The notes beneath the pieces were generated by a model. It worked only from the letters and a program-made list of their open reading frames with translations, was not told where the DNA came from and did no database searches. Of a stretch of 64,000 nt of DNA, positions 11,279 to 25,300 are shown piece by piece; positions within the stretch are counted from its first letter, which is position 1; each line of letters begins with the position of its first letter. Source of the stretch: Ecdyonurus torrentis (Eukaryota > Arthropoda > Insecta > Ephemeroptera > Heptageniidae); the NCBI GenBank assembly GCA_949318235.1, contig OX439135.1, positions 24,480,550-24,544,549 of the forward strand, read 5' to 3'. A program made the translations under genes and the position numbers.

Positions 11279-11592
11279 ATAGAGTGTGTGCGCATGACGT
11301 CATTCTGAATGCTTTTCGTTGCTCTTCTTGAGCAATGAATAACATAGTTTAGCATAGGACAAACCTAGTTTTTGGCTATTTTCTTTGGTAAATTAGCTAT
11401 TTTTTGGTCATTATTATTTTTCTTGCATACTTGAAGTACTAATTCAACCTGTTAACAGCATCAATGCTCTCAAAAATATTATATTGCGAAGTATTTTTTA
11501 AACTGGCAAAATGTGCCGTTTTCCTATACCGGCCAATGTTATTTAGTACTCACTTATGACGTAAACTTTAACATGAATGAAACAACCCTATA
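11279..11592 (-). repeat. Repeat family D, copy 4
   Basis: Full-length inverted copy, from gtgtgtgcgcatgacgtcat to gaaacaaccctata. Another copy (11635) follows after about 40 bp in the opposite orientation. Confidence 0.75.
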
Positions 11593-11634
11593 TATTTTTG
11601 TTGCTTTTCTTTTAAAATTCAATAGTTTGCACAC

Positions 11635-11848
11635 ATATAGCGTGTTTGCATTCATGTTAAAGTCAACGCCATGTTGGAGCACTCAATAACGTGGGCAGCA
11701 TAGAAAAATGACTTATTTTAAAAGTTTAACTTAGCAATATTTTTGAGATATTGAAGCTGTTATAGCTTGAATTTCAAGAATGTGAGAAAAATAATAATAA
11801 CAAAGAATTAAGCTAGCCAAAAACTAAGTTTGTCCTATGCTGAGCTGT
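11635..11848 (+). repeat. Repeat family D, copy 5, truncated at the right
   Basis: Begins tatagcgtgtttgcattcatg and matches the left two thirds of the family. It stops after 'gtcctatgctgagc'. Confidence 0.65.
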
Positions 11849-12062
11849 TATGGTAATTATCTCAGTTATCGCCACAACGTGATGTTTTATATTATTTAGT
11901 TTTAAAAATCTACTTTCGCGTGCAGATTAAGTGAACACAACACAATCACAGCTAAGAACATCACTATGTAGTATATGTATATAAATACATAATTATTATC
12001 TGTGACGATAACAATACAGTAAAATATTACAGCATATAGCATCAACATTACGTTATATAATA

Positions 12063-12217
<155 letters not shown>

Positions 12218-12672
12218 ATATATTATCATATACATACATTTATGTATAATACATATATGTAATGTATGTATAAAGCTACGTATTCTACTAAAACTTAATT
12301 AAATGAATAGAATAAATAAGTAAAAAAATCAAAATAATAAAGAACATTATTTATAATAACATAGTATGTAATATTTCAATAAGATGTTTTATACTGTACT
12401 ATAAATATATACTATCTATTCTACATATACGCTTAAATAATACTAATTATACGGGCTAAATTTTGCATACTTTATTATATACTTGATTTTTATCAGTGTA
12501 AGTATTTTTATCATTATTTTATTACTGTTGCATTGTATTGCTATCTGATCAAAACTGTTTATAATAAGCTCCTACTTCTGCATATTTTAGCTCTTATGAA
12601 TAAACTATAGCTTAATTCAAATTCAAAATAATTTATTCAATTCTTTCATCCAACATTGATAACACAATCAAA

Positions 12673-12760
12673 TGCAACATGTTTTTCCCTATAAGCGTAA
12701 TGTTAAATTAGAAGACCCTTAGCTTTCCCCGCGCGCTAAACCGATAACCTCCATTGCATC
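12673..12760 (-). repeat. Family J, copy 2, partial
   Basis: Inverted and shortened copy: 'ataagcgtaatgttaaatta', 'agctttccccgcgcg', 'ccgataacctccattg'. Only the left end of the element is kept. Confidence 0.65.
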
Positions 12761-13123
12761 ATTGTTTGTAACTTTGACAGTTATTTCTGTAAATCTTTCT
12801 TCTCAATAAGTCTATATTAATATTATCATATAGTATACATAATGTTGTTTCTTTTCATGCATGGTATATGTATATATGCATGGTAATATGGTAATATTAT
12901 ATTAAGTAATATTGTAGGTATATTACTATGAACTCCCTGGGTCAATAAATCTGTTAATTTTATACTTCCAACAAAAAACAATAAAATAAAACATAATATT
13001 ATGAATACATTAACATTTTAAGACAAAAGAACTTAATATGTTAATTTATAAAATTAAAAAGTAAACGTTTTATTACTTTAGTAAATCTTGTGATGCGAGG
13101 CTAATTACAGTTCAATGTTTATT

Positions 13124-13240
<117 letters not shown>

Positions 13241-13365
13241 TTTAGGTGCGGCGTGCGGGAGGAGCGCAAACAGGGTTCCATGTACCGACATGAATTGAAT
13301 AACCTGCAATTTTAGTAATGCTTTTCAGTCTATAGTTGTGCAGGTTTTTCATTTCCTTGCGGTAC

Positions 13366-13679
13366 AAGGGTATATGCGCATGAGTATGACGTCATATTTA
13401 ATGCACTTGGAGGCCATACTGGAGTAGTGAATAACATTGCTGAGCATATAGGACAAACTTTGTTTAAGGCAATTTTCTTTAGAAAATCTGTTAATATTTT
13501 GTTATTGTTATTTTTCTCACATACTTGAGATACTAATTCCACATATTTACAGCATTAATGCTCTTAAAAATATTGTATAATTTTTTTAAACTGGCAAAAT
13601 GGGGTATTTTCCTATGTCACCAATGTTATTGAGTTATCCAACATTGCGTCGACTTTAACATGAATGCATACACCCTATA
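13366..13679 (-). repeat. Repeat family D, copy 6
   Basis: Full-length inverted copy of the second subfamily ('gcacttggaggccatactgg'), ending gcatacaccctata. Copy 7 abuts it. Confidence 0.75.
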
Positions 13680-13907
13680 ATATCTATATGTCTAATTTCT
13701 TTGGAAAATTAGCTATTGGGTTTTATTATTTTTCTTGGATACTTGAAAAAATAATTCAACCTGTTAACAGCGCATCAATATTAATGCTCTCAAAAATATT
13801 GCAAAGTATTTTTAAACTGGCAAAATGAGTCATTTTCCTATACTGGCCCATGTTATTTAGCGCTCACTTATGGCGTCGACTTTAACATGAATGAAACCAC
13901 CCTATAG
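13680..13907 (-). repeat. Repeat family D, copy 7, partial
   Basis: Abuts copy 6 head to tail. It lacks the TGACGTCA end and finishes gaaaccaccctata. The two copies together form a short tandem arrangement. Confidence 0.65.
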
Positions 13908-14525
13908 TAAGTTGACAAAACCTTATACAAATGAAATTTATTATATTTGTTTGGAGGAGAGTTGAAATAAATATACTTTGAATTTTGAAAGGAAAAAAAA
14001 TGTAATAATAATAACAAAAAAAAAAAAAAAAAAAAAAAAAAGGAAAGAAAAACCTTGCTAATTATAAATTGCACGTAATATATTTTTATAACAGCGGCGA
14101 CTTTCAATATCTTTGCATCTCTTTGTCTTATCATTGCAGGTAATAATAGAAAGTGAGTATTATGAATGTTAATTAGGATTATGAATGTTAATTAATATGT
14201 CAGCTGATGCATGACGGGAGTATTGTTCACTTCATCCGCATATTTGACATTGCTCTCCCAAAGAATGCTGGGCAAGCCTTCATTGTAGTTTTTATCATTT
14301 TAAAACGTTTCCAATATTAAAGTTTCCCTCACAATTAATTGTATATTTTACAGTTTTATATTTTGTTACCTGCTCCCAAATATTAATTCACCGTCATGTC
14401 CTCGACTTTTATTACCATGATGGAAATTAAACCGTAAAAGAAAAATACTAAAATATAAAAGAAAAATAAATAAGTGACAATTATATTTAGAACGTGTCTT
14501 GGGGACCATTTGCATCAGGACCACC

Positions 14526-14870
14526 TTAAGGAAGTAGGGTACCATTAGACTCAAACTTTTATCGTAAAAAAATTTGAAATTTTGCACAATTATACTTCAG
14601 CTTGAGACAATTTTAAATATATAAAAATTTTGGGGGGTCACCATGCAAATCAATGTTACATGATTTTTTTGAAATTTTAAGACCATATATATAAAGCCCA
14701 ATGTTAATTTCAATTCCTTTTTATTTTTTTTCGGGACGGTCAAACATCTTGAAATTTTTATCACGGGTAGGTGTGACCCTTAGCTACACAATGACACCAA
14801 ATTTAGTCCCAAAACACGTCTAGTTTTTGAGATATAAGGTCTGTACCCTATACCCTATATACTCCCTAAA
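14526..14870 (+). repeat. TTAA-ended repeat family E2, copy 1
   Basis: Starts TTAAGGAAGTAGGGTACC and ends with a decayed form of GGTACCCTACTCCCTTAA. A better copy is at 17474. Internal words include 'tcagcttgagacaattt', 'cgggacggtcaaacat' and 'gctacacaatgacaccaaat'. It resembles family E in layout but is distinct. Confidence 0.7.
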
Positions 14871-14999
14871 TTAAGAAGATGCCTGATTTGCATGCAAGCA
14901 AATAGGGACATTCAGGGTGTCCACATTGCATGACATGAAATCACACATCTTTAATCATACCTACGTAAAACAATAAATACGTAATAATTATGCTAACTC

Positions 15000-15080
15000 A
15001 TTTTCAGCGTAATTTGTTCACTACAGCATAATTTATGCTATACTGCATAATAATTATCTTTTACTGTATATCATAATTTT
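15000..15080 (+). repeat. Repeat family I, partial copy 2
   Basis: 'acagcataatttatgctata' and 'ctgcataataatta' match the family I copy at 484. A long poly-A tract follows at 15181-15214. Confidence 0.5.
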
Positions 15081-15181
15081 CTTATATTGTTCTAATTTAA
15101 CAACAAAAATGCCAGAAAATATAAATACAGCATATATTACAAAACTTATATTGTAATATCGTTTTATTCTTACCTTTTCCA

Positions 15182-15216
<35 letters not shown>

Positions 15217-15277
15217 ATTTTGCATATAATTTTATTACGCATTATTATTTTTGTTATTAAAATTTTTATTTTACTGT

Positions 15278-15280
15278 ATA

Positions 15281-15320
<40 letters not shown>

Positions 15321-15490
15321 CGTCTTTATTCAAAAAAATGCAAGGAAAAAAAAATTTACAAATTTTTGAAAGGGCGAGGTTTAAGCCTGACAATATGTCT
15401 GGCCCACTCTTACACCTAACCCCAACAGAAAAACATTCATGAAATCATTTAATTACATTCAAAATTTCGATCAGAGGAAATATTAATACT
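15278..15490 (-). mobile_element. 3' end of a LINE (non-LTR retrotransposon), inverted
   Basis: An (AAAT)n tract (15278-15319) is followed by 'cgtctttattcaaaaaaatg' and a short structured stretch including 'ggtttaagcctgacaatatg'. Read on the minus strand this is a 3' untranslated end with a (TTTA)n tail, as in many CR1/jockey-type LINEs. No reverse transcriptase is attached, which is typical of 5'-truncated insertions. The family is not identified. Confidence 0.5.
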
Positions 15491-16027
15491 ACGTAATAAG
15501 AAAAAAAATTAATAATAGAAAGAAAAAAATATATAAATATTAGAAAAAAAAAATAAAAGTTTTATATCACTTTATAGAAAAAGATGCATAACAAAGGTGT
15601 TGAAGAGAAAAAAAAAAAATAAAAAAAAATATGTATTATGTATGTATTAATATGTATGTATTAAATATGTATGTATGTAATATGTATATGTATTTCTGTT
15701 ATCTGTCATTAAGAAAAACTGTGCATTTTAAATATGTAAACGGTAAAAATTAAATTTGTAAGGTCTTGTAGAAAAAAGTATGCATGAAAAAATAGCTAAA
15801 TAAAATAATATAACAATTCTATTTGTACATAATATATAATTTCATAATCATATATATATGTATAGTTGAATACCGCGCGGTTATCAAAACAATACGCAAT
15901 TTTTGTTGATATAATTTTATATAATAATCACAACAATTCTCTCATAAGGTTACTATATAAGTAAATTTACAATATCATTAAATAATGACTACTGTACTAA
16001 ATTTATCCACCACACGGTTCGACTAAA

Positions 16028-16400
16028 CTATACGTAAATTATGCTGCATTTATGTCATTTTATAGCATAAATGTTGCAATAAACGCGGGGAAGCTAAGGG
16101 TCCCCTAATTTAACATTACGCTTATGGGGTAAAAAAAAAAATTTCTTTTTAATTCGATTTTTGAGAAAATTCTCCACCAATTCCAGAGATATTTATATAA
16201 TATGAGAAATACTAGACTAATTTTTATATTTACGTGTTTTAAAAGCCATAGAAAAATTTTAAGATATATATTTTTAAACCTATAACCTTTATTATACATA
16301 ACAACGCAAATGATTATTATGCTGTACAACATAATATTTATGTTATGTAACATAGTTATTATGCAGTATAACTTATGCTGTATTGAACAAGTTATGAGAA
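16028..16400 (-). repeat. Family I copy interrupted by a family J copy
   Basis: Family I words flank 16080-16293 on both sides: 'attatgctgcatttatgtca' on the left and 'tattatgctgtacaacataa' on the right, in the order expected of one inverted copy. The middle part is a family J element ('gcggggaagctaagggtccc' ... 'cctataacctttatt'). So J probably inserted into I. Confidence 0.55.
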
Positions 16401-16814
16401 TATGAGCTGAATTTTTACTTCTTGACAGAACAACTTCAAAAAAATTAAAATCAATGTAGTTTCTAATTATTCAATATAAAATCATAACATATAAGAAGTA
16501 AAATAAAAATTGTTGTTATCTTGTAAATTCCCCCCAGTAATCCAAGCTCGCTATAACAACAATAACACAGACAATAAAGTTAATTCAATTGTTATAACAG
16601 AACCTACGCTCGCACACCTACTATAGTTGAAATACACTTTACCTCAACTGTACTTCCCCCTCCCCTCCCCTCTTCACCTGTAACTGCAGACTGCGTGAGC
16701 TTGCGAGCACTTTTCAATGTAAATGTGACTATGCCTCATCATTGTAGCCAGGTTGGCGGGAGGGCAATCCCAATATATGACGAGTCAACGTTCTAACATA
16801 CGTAATATAGTGTC

Positions 16815-17116
16815 GTAGTATATCCGCATGACGTCATATTTAATGCACTTGGAGGCCATACTGGAGTAATGAATAACATTTGCTCAGCATAGGACAAATT
16901 TAATGTAGTTTTTGGCTCTTTTCTTTGGGAAATCTAGTTATGTTATATTTTCTTACAGACTTGAGATACTAATTCCAACATATTTACAGCATCAATGCTC
17001 TCAAAAATATTGCATAGTGTTTTTAAACTGGCAAAATGAATTATTTTCTATGCTGCCCATATTATTGAGTGATCCAACATGGCATCGACTTTATCATGAA
17101 TGCATACACCCTATAG
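16815..17116 (-). repeat. Repeat family D, copy 8
   Basis: Inverted copy of the second subfamily, from tatatccgcatgacgtcat to gcatacaccctatag. Confidence 0.7.
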
Positions 17117-17473
17117 GAAATTAGGAGTCACTCTCATTCTCTAGACCATGCCCGCAGAGCAAACCATTGAGATCTAGCATAAATTACAAAATAAAAATGT
17201 ATAGCATTATTGTGCTTTATTGGTACAGTATTTTATATTTTTTTAATTGATTTTTTTTTTAAATTATATATTTACACTATAAAAAAGTATTATTATAATT
17301 TTTAACAATATAAAAATTAAATTTTTATGTATTTAAAATATTAACATAATATTTATTATTATTATTTAGAAATTAATTCATCATCGGAAAAAGAAATCAT
17401 TAATTAATTATAAAGAATAATTGGAACTTCTTGATATCTAGTCCGAATGATAGTGGATGGACATGTTTATAAT

Positions 17474-17789
17474 TTAAGGGAGTAGGGGACCGATTCAAAC
17501 TTTTCTCGTCAAACAAATCTGAAATGTTGCACAATGATACTTCAGCTTGAGACAATTTCAAATATATAGCAAATTTAGGGGGTCACCGTGCAAATTAATT
17601 TAATATGATTTTTTGAAATTTTAAGCCCATGAGGCCCAATGTTAATTTCAATAAATTTTTTCGGGACGGTCAAACATCATGAAATTTTTATCACGGCTAG
17701 GTGTGACCCTTAGCTACACAATGACACCAAATTTAGACCCAAAACACTTCTAATTTTTGAGATATAAGGTCGGTACCCTACTCCCTTAA
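17474..17789 (+). repeat. TTAA-ended repeat family E2, copy 2 (intact ends)
   Basis: 316 bp, bounded by TTAAGGGAGTAGGGGACC and GGTACCCTACTCCCTTAA. These are inverted repeats with one mismatch and TTAA on both sides. This is the cleanest copy of the family in the window. Confidence 0.8.
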
Positions 17790-18248
17790 ATCGCAACAAT
17801 CAATAACGCTTCAATGAAATATGTAATTATTCTGGGATATAATTATTGAGCTCTATAATATTTTATTACTTTCATGATGAGTACATTTTCAAACTACAAT
17901 ATATAATATTAAATCATGCATTTCTTTGATAAATAAATATTGATATTTTAAATTACTGTACTTTCTTATTTATTATATTTCAACAAATTATAAAACGACG
18001 ATATTAACAAAACAAAAAAAGTAATTTGAACGCCTGAAAGTCTAGCATAAAATAAAGCAGCTTTCAAGTTTTATTTAATAAAATAAACTTACAAAAAAAA
18101 AAAAAAAAAAAAAAAAAAAAGCGGAAGGAGGATATTTCCAGCTCATTTGTTTTATATGACACCATTTGAAAGGAAGTAAGCTGAAATTTCTTAGAAAAAA
18201 CTTCTTATACCTGAAATACATTCAGGTTCCTTTTATAGTTACTGTACT

Positions 18249-18374
18249 TAAGGCGGGAAATCAGGTACTGCGAGATTTAATTAAATAAGAAAATAAGACA
18301 GAAAAAATCTGAAATTTTGCACAGTGATACATTAGGATATTTATGGTATCTTCCAAAAAGTAAAAAGTAACAAA

Positions 18375-18414
<40 letters not shown>

Positions 18415-18560
18415 GGTGGTGGTCACCATGCTAGATTATAAATTTTATAAGTTATGTTAATTTCAATAATTATTTTCTCTCTTATCTGATGGTCACGGGC
18501 TCTGAAAATTATATCATAGGTAGCTGTTACTGTTAACTTTCAAATGTTCGTTAATTTATG
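18249..18560 (+). repeat. Repeat family E, copy 2, with internal poly-A
   Basis: Starts TTAAGGCGGGAAATCAGG. A poly-A run near 18376-18411 sits between 'ggtatcttccaaaaag' and 'gtcaccatgctag'. Other copies have A, T or AT tracts at that same place. Confidence 0.7.
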
Positions 18561-21469
18561 CATGTGGGCATGAGAAAAAGTTAGCAACTCTGACGTCATT
18601 TTGTAACTTACAAAAATTAGAATCACTTAATGAACTTTAAATTAAGAAATTTACATATCTGTTGATTCAATGTTCTTTTTGGATATGAAATGATTTCCGC
18701 CTTTTTGTTGTCTTTCTCATTTTTTTTATTTTTATTTTATTATTATTATAGATTCATATCTGACCATCTTTAACAAACGTTCAAAGTTTGAGTCGCAAGA
18801 AATTAGAAGATACCGCACAAAAATCAACTCACAATCTACAAGATAAACTTGCAACTATCCTTAGTTGAGGAAGTTGAGTTTGGTTTATTTTCACCTTCTA
18901 TCCTTAATACTTGAAGTTGATTATGAGCAGCATCTCAATTGCATGCATATCAAAGTTTGAGAGTAAGTTAGAGATGGCCAAATGTGACTCCATAATAGAT
19001 CTCATTGTGTATTAGTGAAATTATATATAATATATTTATTTAATAATAATAATATAGTTTTAAACAATAATATCATTTAAAAAATAATTTTATTTTTAAG
19101 TAAAATTTATTTTTATTAAAAAAAATCATTTAAAATTTTAAAAATAAAATAAAAGTAAAATTTTTAATACACTACATTGCACTAACGAATTAATTTGTTA
19201 AATAATGAATTTATTGATGACAAATTTTCATTTTTTTTTGTGACAGGTTAAAATATTATCTTTTTGGTATTTTAACATGTTATTGCAATAATTAGGAAAA
19301 AAAAAGCTGTTCCATAGACGGGTTGCACTTGTATAAGAGCCGCCACTTTGCTGGTCAGGAATACATAGGCCAGCATAGGAAAAAATCCATTTTTTTTATA
19401 GCAAAAGAAGCTTCATACCTCAATCAAATCCTTATTTCCAGCTCCTAATGAGCTTGAAGAATTATGAGAAAAATTCGTTCAGTTGAAATAAACTCTTTTT
19501 ATGTAAAAAATTAGGAGAAATAATGTTTCTCATATGCTGGACAATGTAATAGGCACCACAAACATGGCGACAAAGCGCAAGGTATTTGCTAATATTTAGA
19601 TGGTTTCTACATAATATTGTACACATTCATATTATGTACATATGTCCCCCCTATCGTAATAGTAAAGCTGTAATTTTGAGTAAAGTGATCTGGGTTAAGC
19701 ATAGGGAGGAGGGAGGATAATATATGTGTGTGCGACACTTCAGTATTATGTTTCTGTGACATTGAACAGGCTCTTGGATACTTGTGAGAAAAAAAAAGTC
19801 TGTGTTCTGTTTTTAACACACACGTAACTGTTATGTAGAAAATACAAAAAAAAAAAAAAAAAGAGAAGTATAAAAAAAAAAGTTGTAAAATTAAGGTTAC
19901 GAGTATAAATTTGCAAGCGTTGATCTTTCCGTTATTACCAAACCTTTCATCTCATCATGTTTTGAAACTAGAGAAGTCACATTTCCGGAGTTTTTTGTTT
20001 TATTAATTTTTTCATTGATCTATATACACTTTTGCATTTCAATAAAATCATTACACGCGTTCTATTATTATTATTTGTATTTTTTTATGCTTATTGATCA
20101 TTAAATACAAATTTCTTAATTTTGAATCATAAAATAATAAAATGAATAGTAATAAAATAAAACTCGATTATATTTAGAGAGAATGAGAAATTAGGTGTAA
20201 AGTATAAAATCATTTTCTCGATTTTCTAATCTACTTTATTTAATAGATTCATTTAATAATAATTATAAATTACACATTTTATTATTTTTGAAAAAACTTC
20301 ACAATAATTTCCTTTGAGTTCTTTTTTACTTACAATTTCTACAATTTAATACTTTTAATTTACGTAAGAAAAATCTTCATCAATTTTAAAATTCATAGAT
20401 ACTTTTTATCATTACCATTTTTTTAAATGTAATTATTATTATTGTTTCTCTTGAAAAATTATTTTTTACTAATAATTATAATTAACGAACACATTATACA
20501 GCAAAATAAATGAAAATTAAAGTACAATTAACTACATCCTTTCTGTTTCTTTTGTCTTTTCTTCCACTGATTTTTAAGTCTCAAATTAAACAAGAAAATG
20601 TAATTAAGATTAAACACAAACAACATGAAAGTCAAGTAATACGTCTTTTTAGCAAAATTATATTTTATTTAGAGAAATTACTAAGCTGGAACGGACGATA
20701 TAAAATATGCATTTCCTTTCCTTTATATATATAAAAAAAGTTTTTTGCTATATATGAGTCATAAATTTAGCACCTGTAATAGAATTTTTTCAGGTGTGTC
20801 GGGAGCAGGGGAGAAAAATCCAGAGAAAAATATCAAAATCTAATTTTAATAAATTTATCATACTTTTTTTTTAATTTTTTTTTACTATTATTTTTTGCAT
20901 ATATATTGATATTGAAAATTATGGACATATAAAAATTCGTTACACGGACATTTCTTATATAAATTTTTCCTTACACGCCGGCGTTCATGATTTGAATTTT
21001 TAATTAATTTTTTATGTTAAAAAAAATGCTAAAGCAACTCTGCCATCGCAAAGTGGAGAAAAAAATACGCTTTGGAATTTTTTTTCATTTTATTTTTGCC
21101 CTTGAAAGGTGTGTCCCTAACCTTTTACATGCTTTACAAAGTTTTTTGAATAATTCAGGAAACGGATAAATCAATTAATGTTTCCTTATTTTAGCAATAT
21201 GGACTTTGAACCATACAATAATACGAAGCTGCTGTTACGTTATTTAAATACGTAATGCATTTTACGTAATAATAATAAAAAAAGTACTTACCAAAAATAC
21301 AAAACATATCCAATATTAATTGTTTCCACATTTTTATAATTATTATAAAAAATCACTTTTATAATATAAAAATATTAATTAATGTTAAACACACATTAAA
21401 ATCACACTAATTATTGCACTACACACACATTTTAATTAAAATATGGCAAGTATACAAGTATTGTTGTCC
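18561..21469. other. Long AT-rich stretch without a recognisable gene
   Basis: I see no exon with homology on either strand. Small open frames near 19607 and 20510 look random. The stretch near 19310-19580 holds 'ccagcataggaaa' and 'atgctggacaatg' words and could be a decayed element. A-rich tracts occur near 19848 and 19876. Confidence 0.5.
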
Positions 21470-21615
21470 GCCACGATATCCTCGCTCGGTGGCGAACTTT
21501 ATTTTAATGTGATGTAAACCTGAGAGCCGCAAAGTAGATGGATGCACGGCCGCGAGCCAGCCAGCGAGCCAACTGAAGCCGGCCAAACTCACCGCCACTC
21601 ATAGTTCACATTTTT
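21470..21615. promoter_or_regulatory. GC-rich island upstream of PMPCA
   Basis: About 140 bp is strikingly GC-rich for this locus (cggccgcgagccagccagcg and neighbours), 0.7 kb before the PMPCA start codon. On the minus strand it includes GGCG followed by GTGAGT, a good splice donor. So it may be a divergent transcription start or first exon of a gene lying to the left. No transcript evidence is available. It may equally be promoter DNA of PMPCA. Confidence 0.3.
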
Positions 21616-22300
21616 TAACACAGGTGGCGACACCGGGCAAACAATTTTATTTCGCCGTAAAAATTTATTATTTATTTTTTTAATTTTAAAACTCAATGAA
21701 CATTTTTTTGTTTTCACGTAATTATGATCACAATTTTTATAAAAAATTCATAAAAAATTTAATATTTTTTAATGGTTCGTTCATTGCAAAAGTGGTCCAT
21801 TTTTAATTTTTACTATGAAAAATAAGAAATGAAATATTATATTATTGCTTTTATTTTTATTTTGCTTAAATGTGTACCGCATATAAAATGATTAATATAT
21901 GATATATGTATACATTGATAAAGCTTTTCAATCTACAAAAAATTCGATAAAAATATAATATATTAATCCCCAAAATGTTATTAAATTATTTCTATTTTGT
22001 TTTTCTTTTATATCGGCAACTTTCAATTACAAATATCTTGAAAGAATTGATGATTAAAAAGGATCAACAGATTATTTCTTGATTAACATTTTAAAAGAAT
22101 ACTTTTTTTACATTGAAATTGTGGAAAAAAAAGGTTTTTTTCTGCTACACTTAAATTTTTCAATATTTTCCCTGCAAACTTCATAAATTTTTAAAAGTTT
22201 TTCCCACCTAAAATTTTATCAAAAAAAAAAAAAAAAAACAATTTAGCATGCCTGCGCCATCTCTGCAGTAAACTTGTAACTACGTAGTAAGTGCTAAAAC

Positions 22301-25300
22301 ATGGCCGCCCGCATAAACTTAGGGAAACTAGTAACACGAGTTTTAAAACAGAAAACGTAAGTAAAGGCGTTAATTAATTTAATTAAGAATTAAAATTTTC
22401 AAAATAATGGATCTTTGTGTACATTTTAGCATATTTAAGTTGCAACTTAAGTTAGGGAATTTTTAAAAATCGATGATGCAATGTTTGATTTTGTTTTGCA
22501 CATGCTCCTGCACACCGGTGAAAATTCTTATTTTTCGTTCAAAAGTCTGAAATATTTACATTTTATCTGCTGTACTGAACTTGTCTATTACTTAGGTACA
22601 TGTTTTATCAATGTAAGTCATTGTAATGACATATTATGCAATAAATAATAAATATTGATCATGATTAAGTCACTTTGTTGGAGGTTTTTAACATGGGATG
22701 AGCAGGTATATAGGGACATTAATTTAATTTTTAAGTTGATTTTTTATGATTGTAGTTTAAAAATATCGTAATCATTTTTGCATGTAACATTTCGTATATT
22801 TATAACGTATTTTTTGGCTGTAGATACGGTAGCAAACGTATTTATACCAAATAAAATGTGACTTTGACAGAAAAATTACGATGATTAAGAAACATAGAAT
22901 AAAGTCGCTAAAAGATATCAAGTATTCTGACAAAATCATTTCTGTATTGTTGAAAATATCAAATATAATAGTTTATACATATTGACATTTCTTGCGGGGC
23001 TTGACTATGTACTTGTTATTTTCTAGTGTAAGTATTTTTAATGGAGCTTATCGGTTTAGCGCGTGGGGAGACGCGGGGAAAGCTAAGGGTCCCTTAATTT
23101 AACATTACGCTTATGGCGAAAAACACTTTTTTTTTTTGCGATTTTTGAGAAAACTACACCGATTTCGGAGAAATTTAAATGAGAAATGTACTAGACATAC
23201 TTTTACGTGTTTTAAGCCATAGTAATTTTTAAGCATTCTTTTAAAGCGATAACCTCCATTGATTTGTTTATATTGTTACAGTACAGCTGCGAGGTACCAC
23301 AAGTTTTGCTCCACTAGTTCTACCTCCCCTACACAAAACTTGACCAGTCTATGTAGTACAACCCCTCTGTCACAACCCCTGCCAGGACTGCCCGGTGCAG
23401 TGTACGCATCATCCAGTGATGAGAAGAAACACGTCACTCAAGTAACGACGTTGCCCAATGGTCTGAGAGTTGCCTCCGAGGATCACTTTGGACAGTTCTG
23501 TACTGTCGGAGGTACGTAACAAAGATTTTGTCTTTGAGGGGAAGTGAAGTGGTGGGAATTTCTATTGAAATGGGCCTCTTGCAATTTATTGTTCTTGTAT
23601 GGCTGAGTGGTGAAGGCAGCTGTGACGGACAACTCTGTGGTGGTGGCAACTCTGTATTCCTCACCGAGTATAGGTTCAAGCCACTGCTGGGTGTATTTGT
23701 CAAGTGTGAGAGCACATCATGTTGCACGATGTATGTTTACATGCATTCCATGACGACGCACAGCATTCAGGAGGTGCATGATAAATGTGACTCATCTTCT
23801 TAAATGGATTTTCCATGGAGGAAAAAAAAAAAAAAAAGAAAAAAGAAAGATAATGGGGGGGGGGGGGGGGGGTTGAGGAAAGAGAAACTAACGTCATGAC
23901 ATTATATATTGTAAGGTTCCTCTAATCATAGCTTTACTTTAAAAAACATTTGTTAATATTTGAAGTTAGGTTTGTAAGATTGATCAGATCAATCATGTGC
24001 TAATTAGTGTTAATTACAGTAGTTAATGTTATTGTTGTTTCAGTGGTGATTGATTCAGGATGTCGCTATGAAGTGGCTTACCCCAGCGGTGTCTCTCACT
24101 TCTTAGAGAAACTTGCATTTAATGTAAGTATAATGTCTGAATATGACAAAATTACCTATGTATGTAATTAATTAGGAAAGGTTAAGACCATTTTGATTTG
24201 AATTAATAATCAAAGAACAGGATAGGAGAAACCAACAAGCTTACCACGATGAGGTCCTTATGTAGCTTGGTGAAAGTCTTGATGGCACAGTTTACACAAA
24301 TATTTACACGTTTACTTATTAATTATAAATATATATGAAAAAACCATCGCGGTTAATACTGTACTACTAAAACAATAAGATAGAAATAGAATGAGAAAAA
24401 TTAGAACATCGTGTATTGAAAGATAATACCAAGGGAAATTCTCTAATTTTGATAGTTAATGAGATAGGAATTAATCGCGAGAGTTGGGTCGTGACGATAC
24501 TTGGTATGTATGGTTAGCTTGTGCACAGAATAACCCATCCTTTTAATTTCTTTTTAAAACACGTGCTAGCAATGTCTAGTCAATTAATTTGACTCCCTAT
24601 CCCATTAAATATCAAAATTAGAGAACTTTACTTTGCATTATCTTTCAATACATGGTGCTCTAATTTCTCTCTTTCTGTTTCTATCTTATTGTTAATGTCT
24701 TATTAAACTTGTAAATATTTGTGTAAGCTGTGCCATCAAGACTTTCACCAAGCTACAGACCTCATCGTGGTAAAGTGCTTGTTGGTTTCTCCTATCCTTA
24801 CCTAAGTATGTATTTATGATTGTATGCTTTTATTTCCCAGTCTACGACAGATTTTGCTGACAGAGATAAAATATTACAAGAATTAGAAAAACATGGAGGT
24901 ATCTGTGACTGCCAATCTTCTAGGTGAGTTGTGACTTAGATATGAAATTGCATTTACTTAGCAATATTTCTGACAGCATTGATGTAAATATGTTGAATTA
25001 GTATCATAAGTATGTGAAAGAGAGAAAAAACAAAAAAAAGGTTCTTAAAGAAAATTGGCTTAAATCCCTTGTCAAGTTACTTTTTTATCATTTAAACCCC
25101 CGTGAGCTGCGACACTAACTAACTAGTTAAGGATTAACCTCAGACCTGGAAAAATCAAAATATCTCAAAATTCAATCGATAACTTTTTTTTAAAATTTTA
25201 AGGGGGTTAAAAAAAGGGGTGATCTACAAGCTGCATATATCAAAACATTGAAGTGTCCATTGAAATCTAGAGATAATTAGGATTACAATTTGCATATGAT

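Noticed and set aside
23528..23803. Open frame just after PMPCA exon 2
   Set aside because: It lies in intron 2, is not in frame with the exon 2/exon 3 joint, and has no homology.
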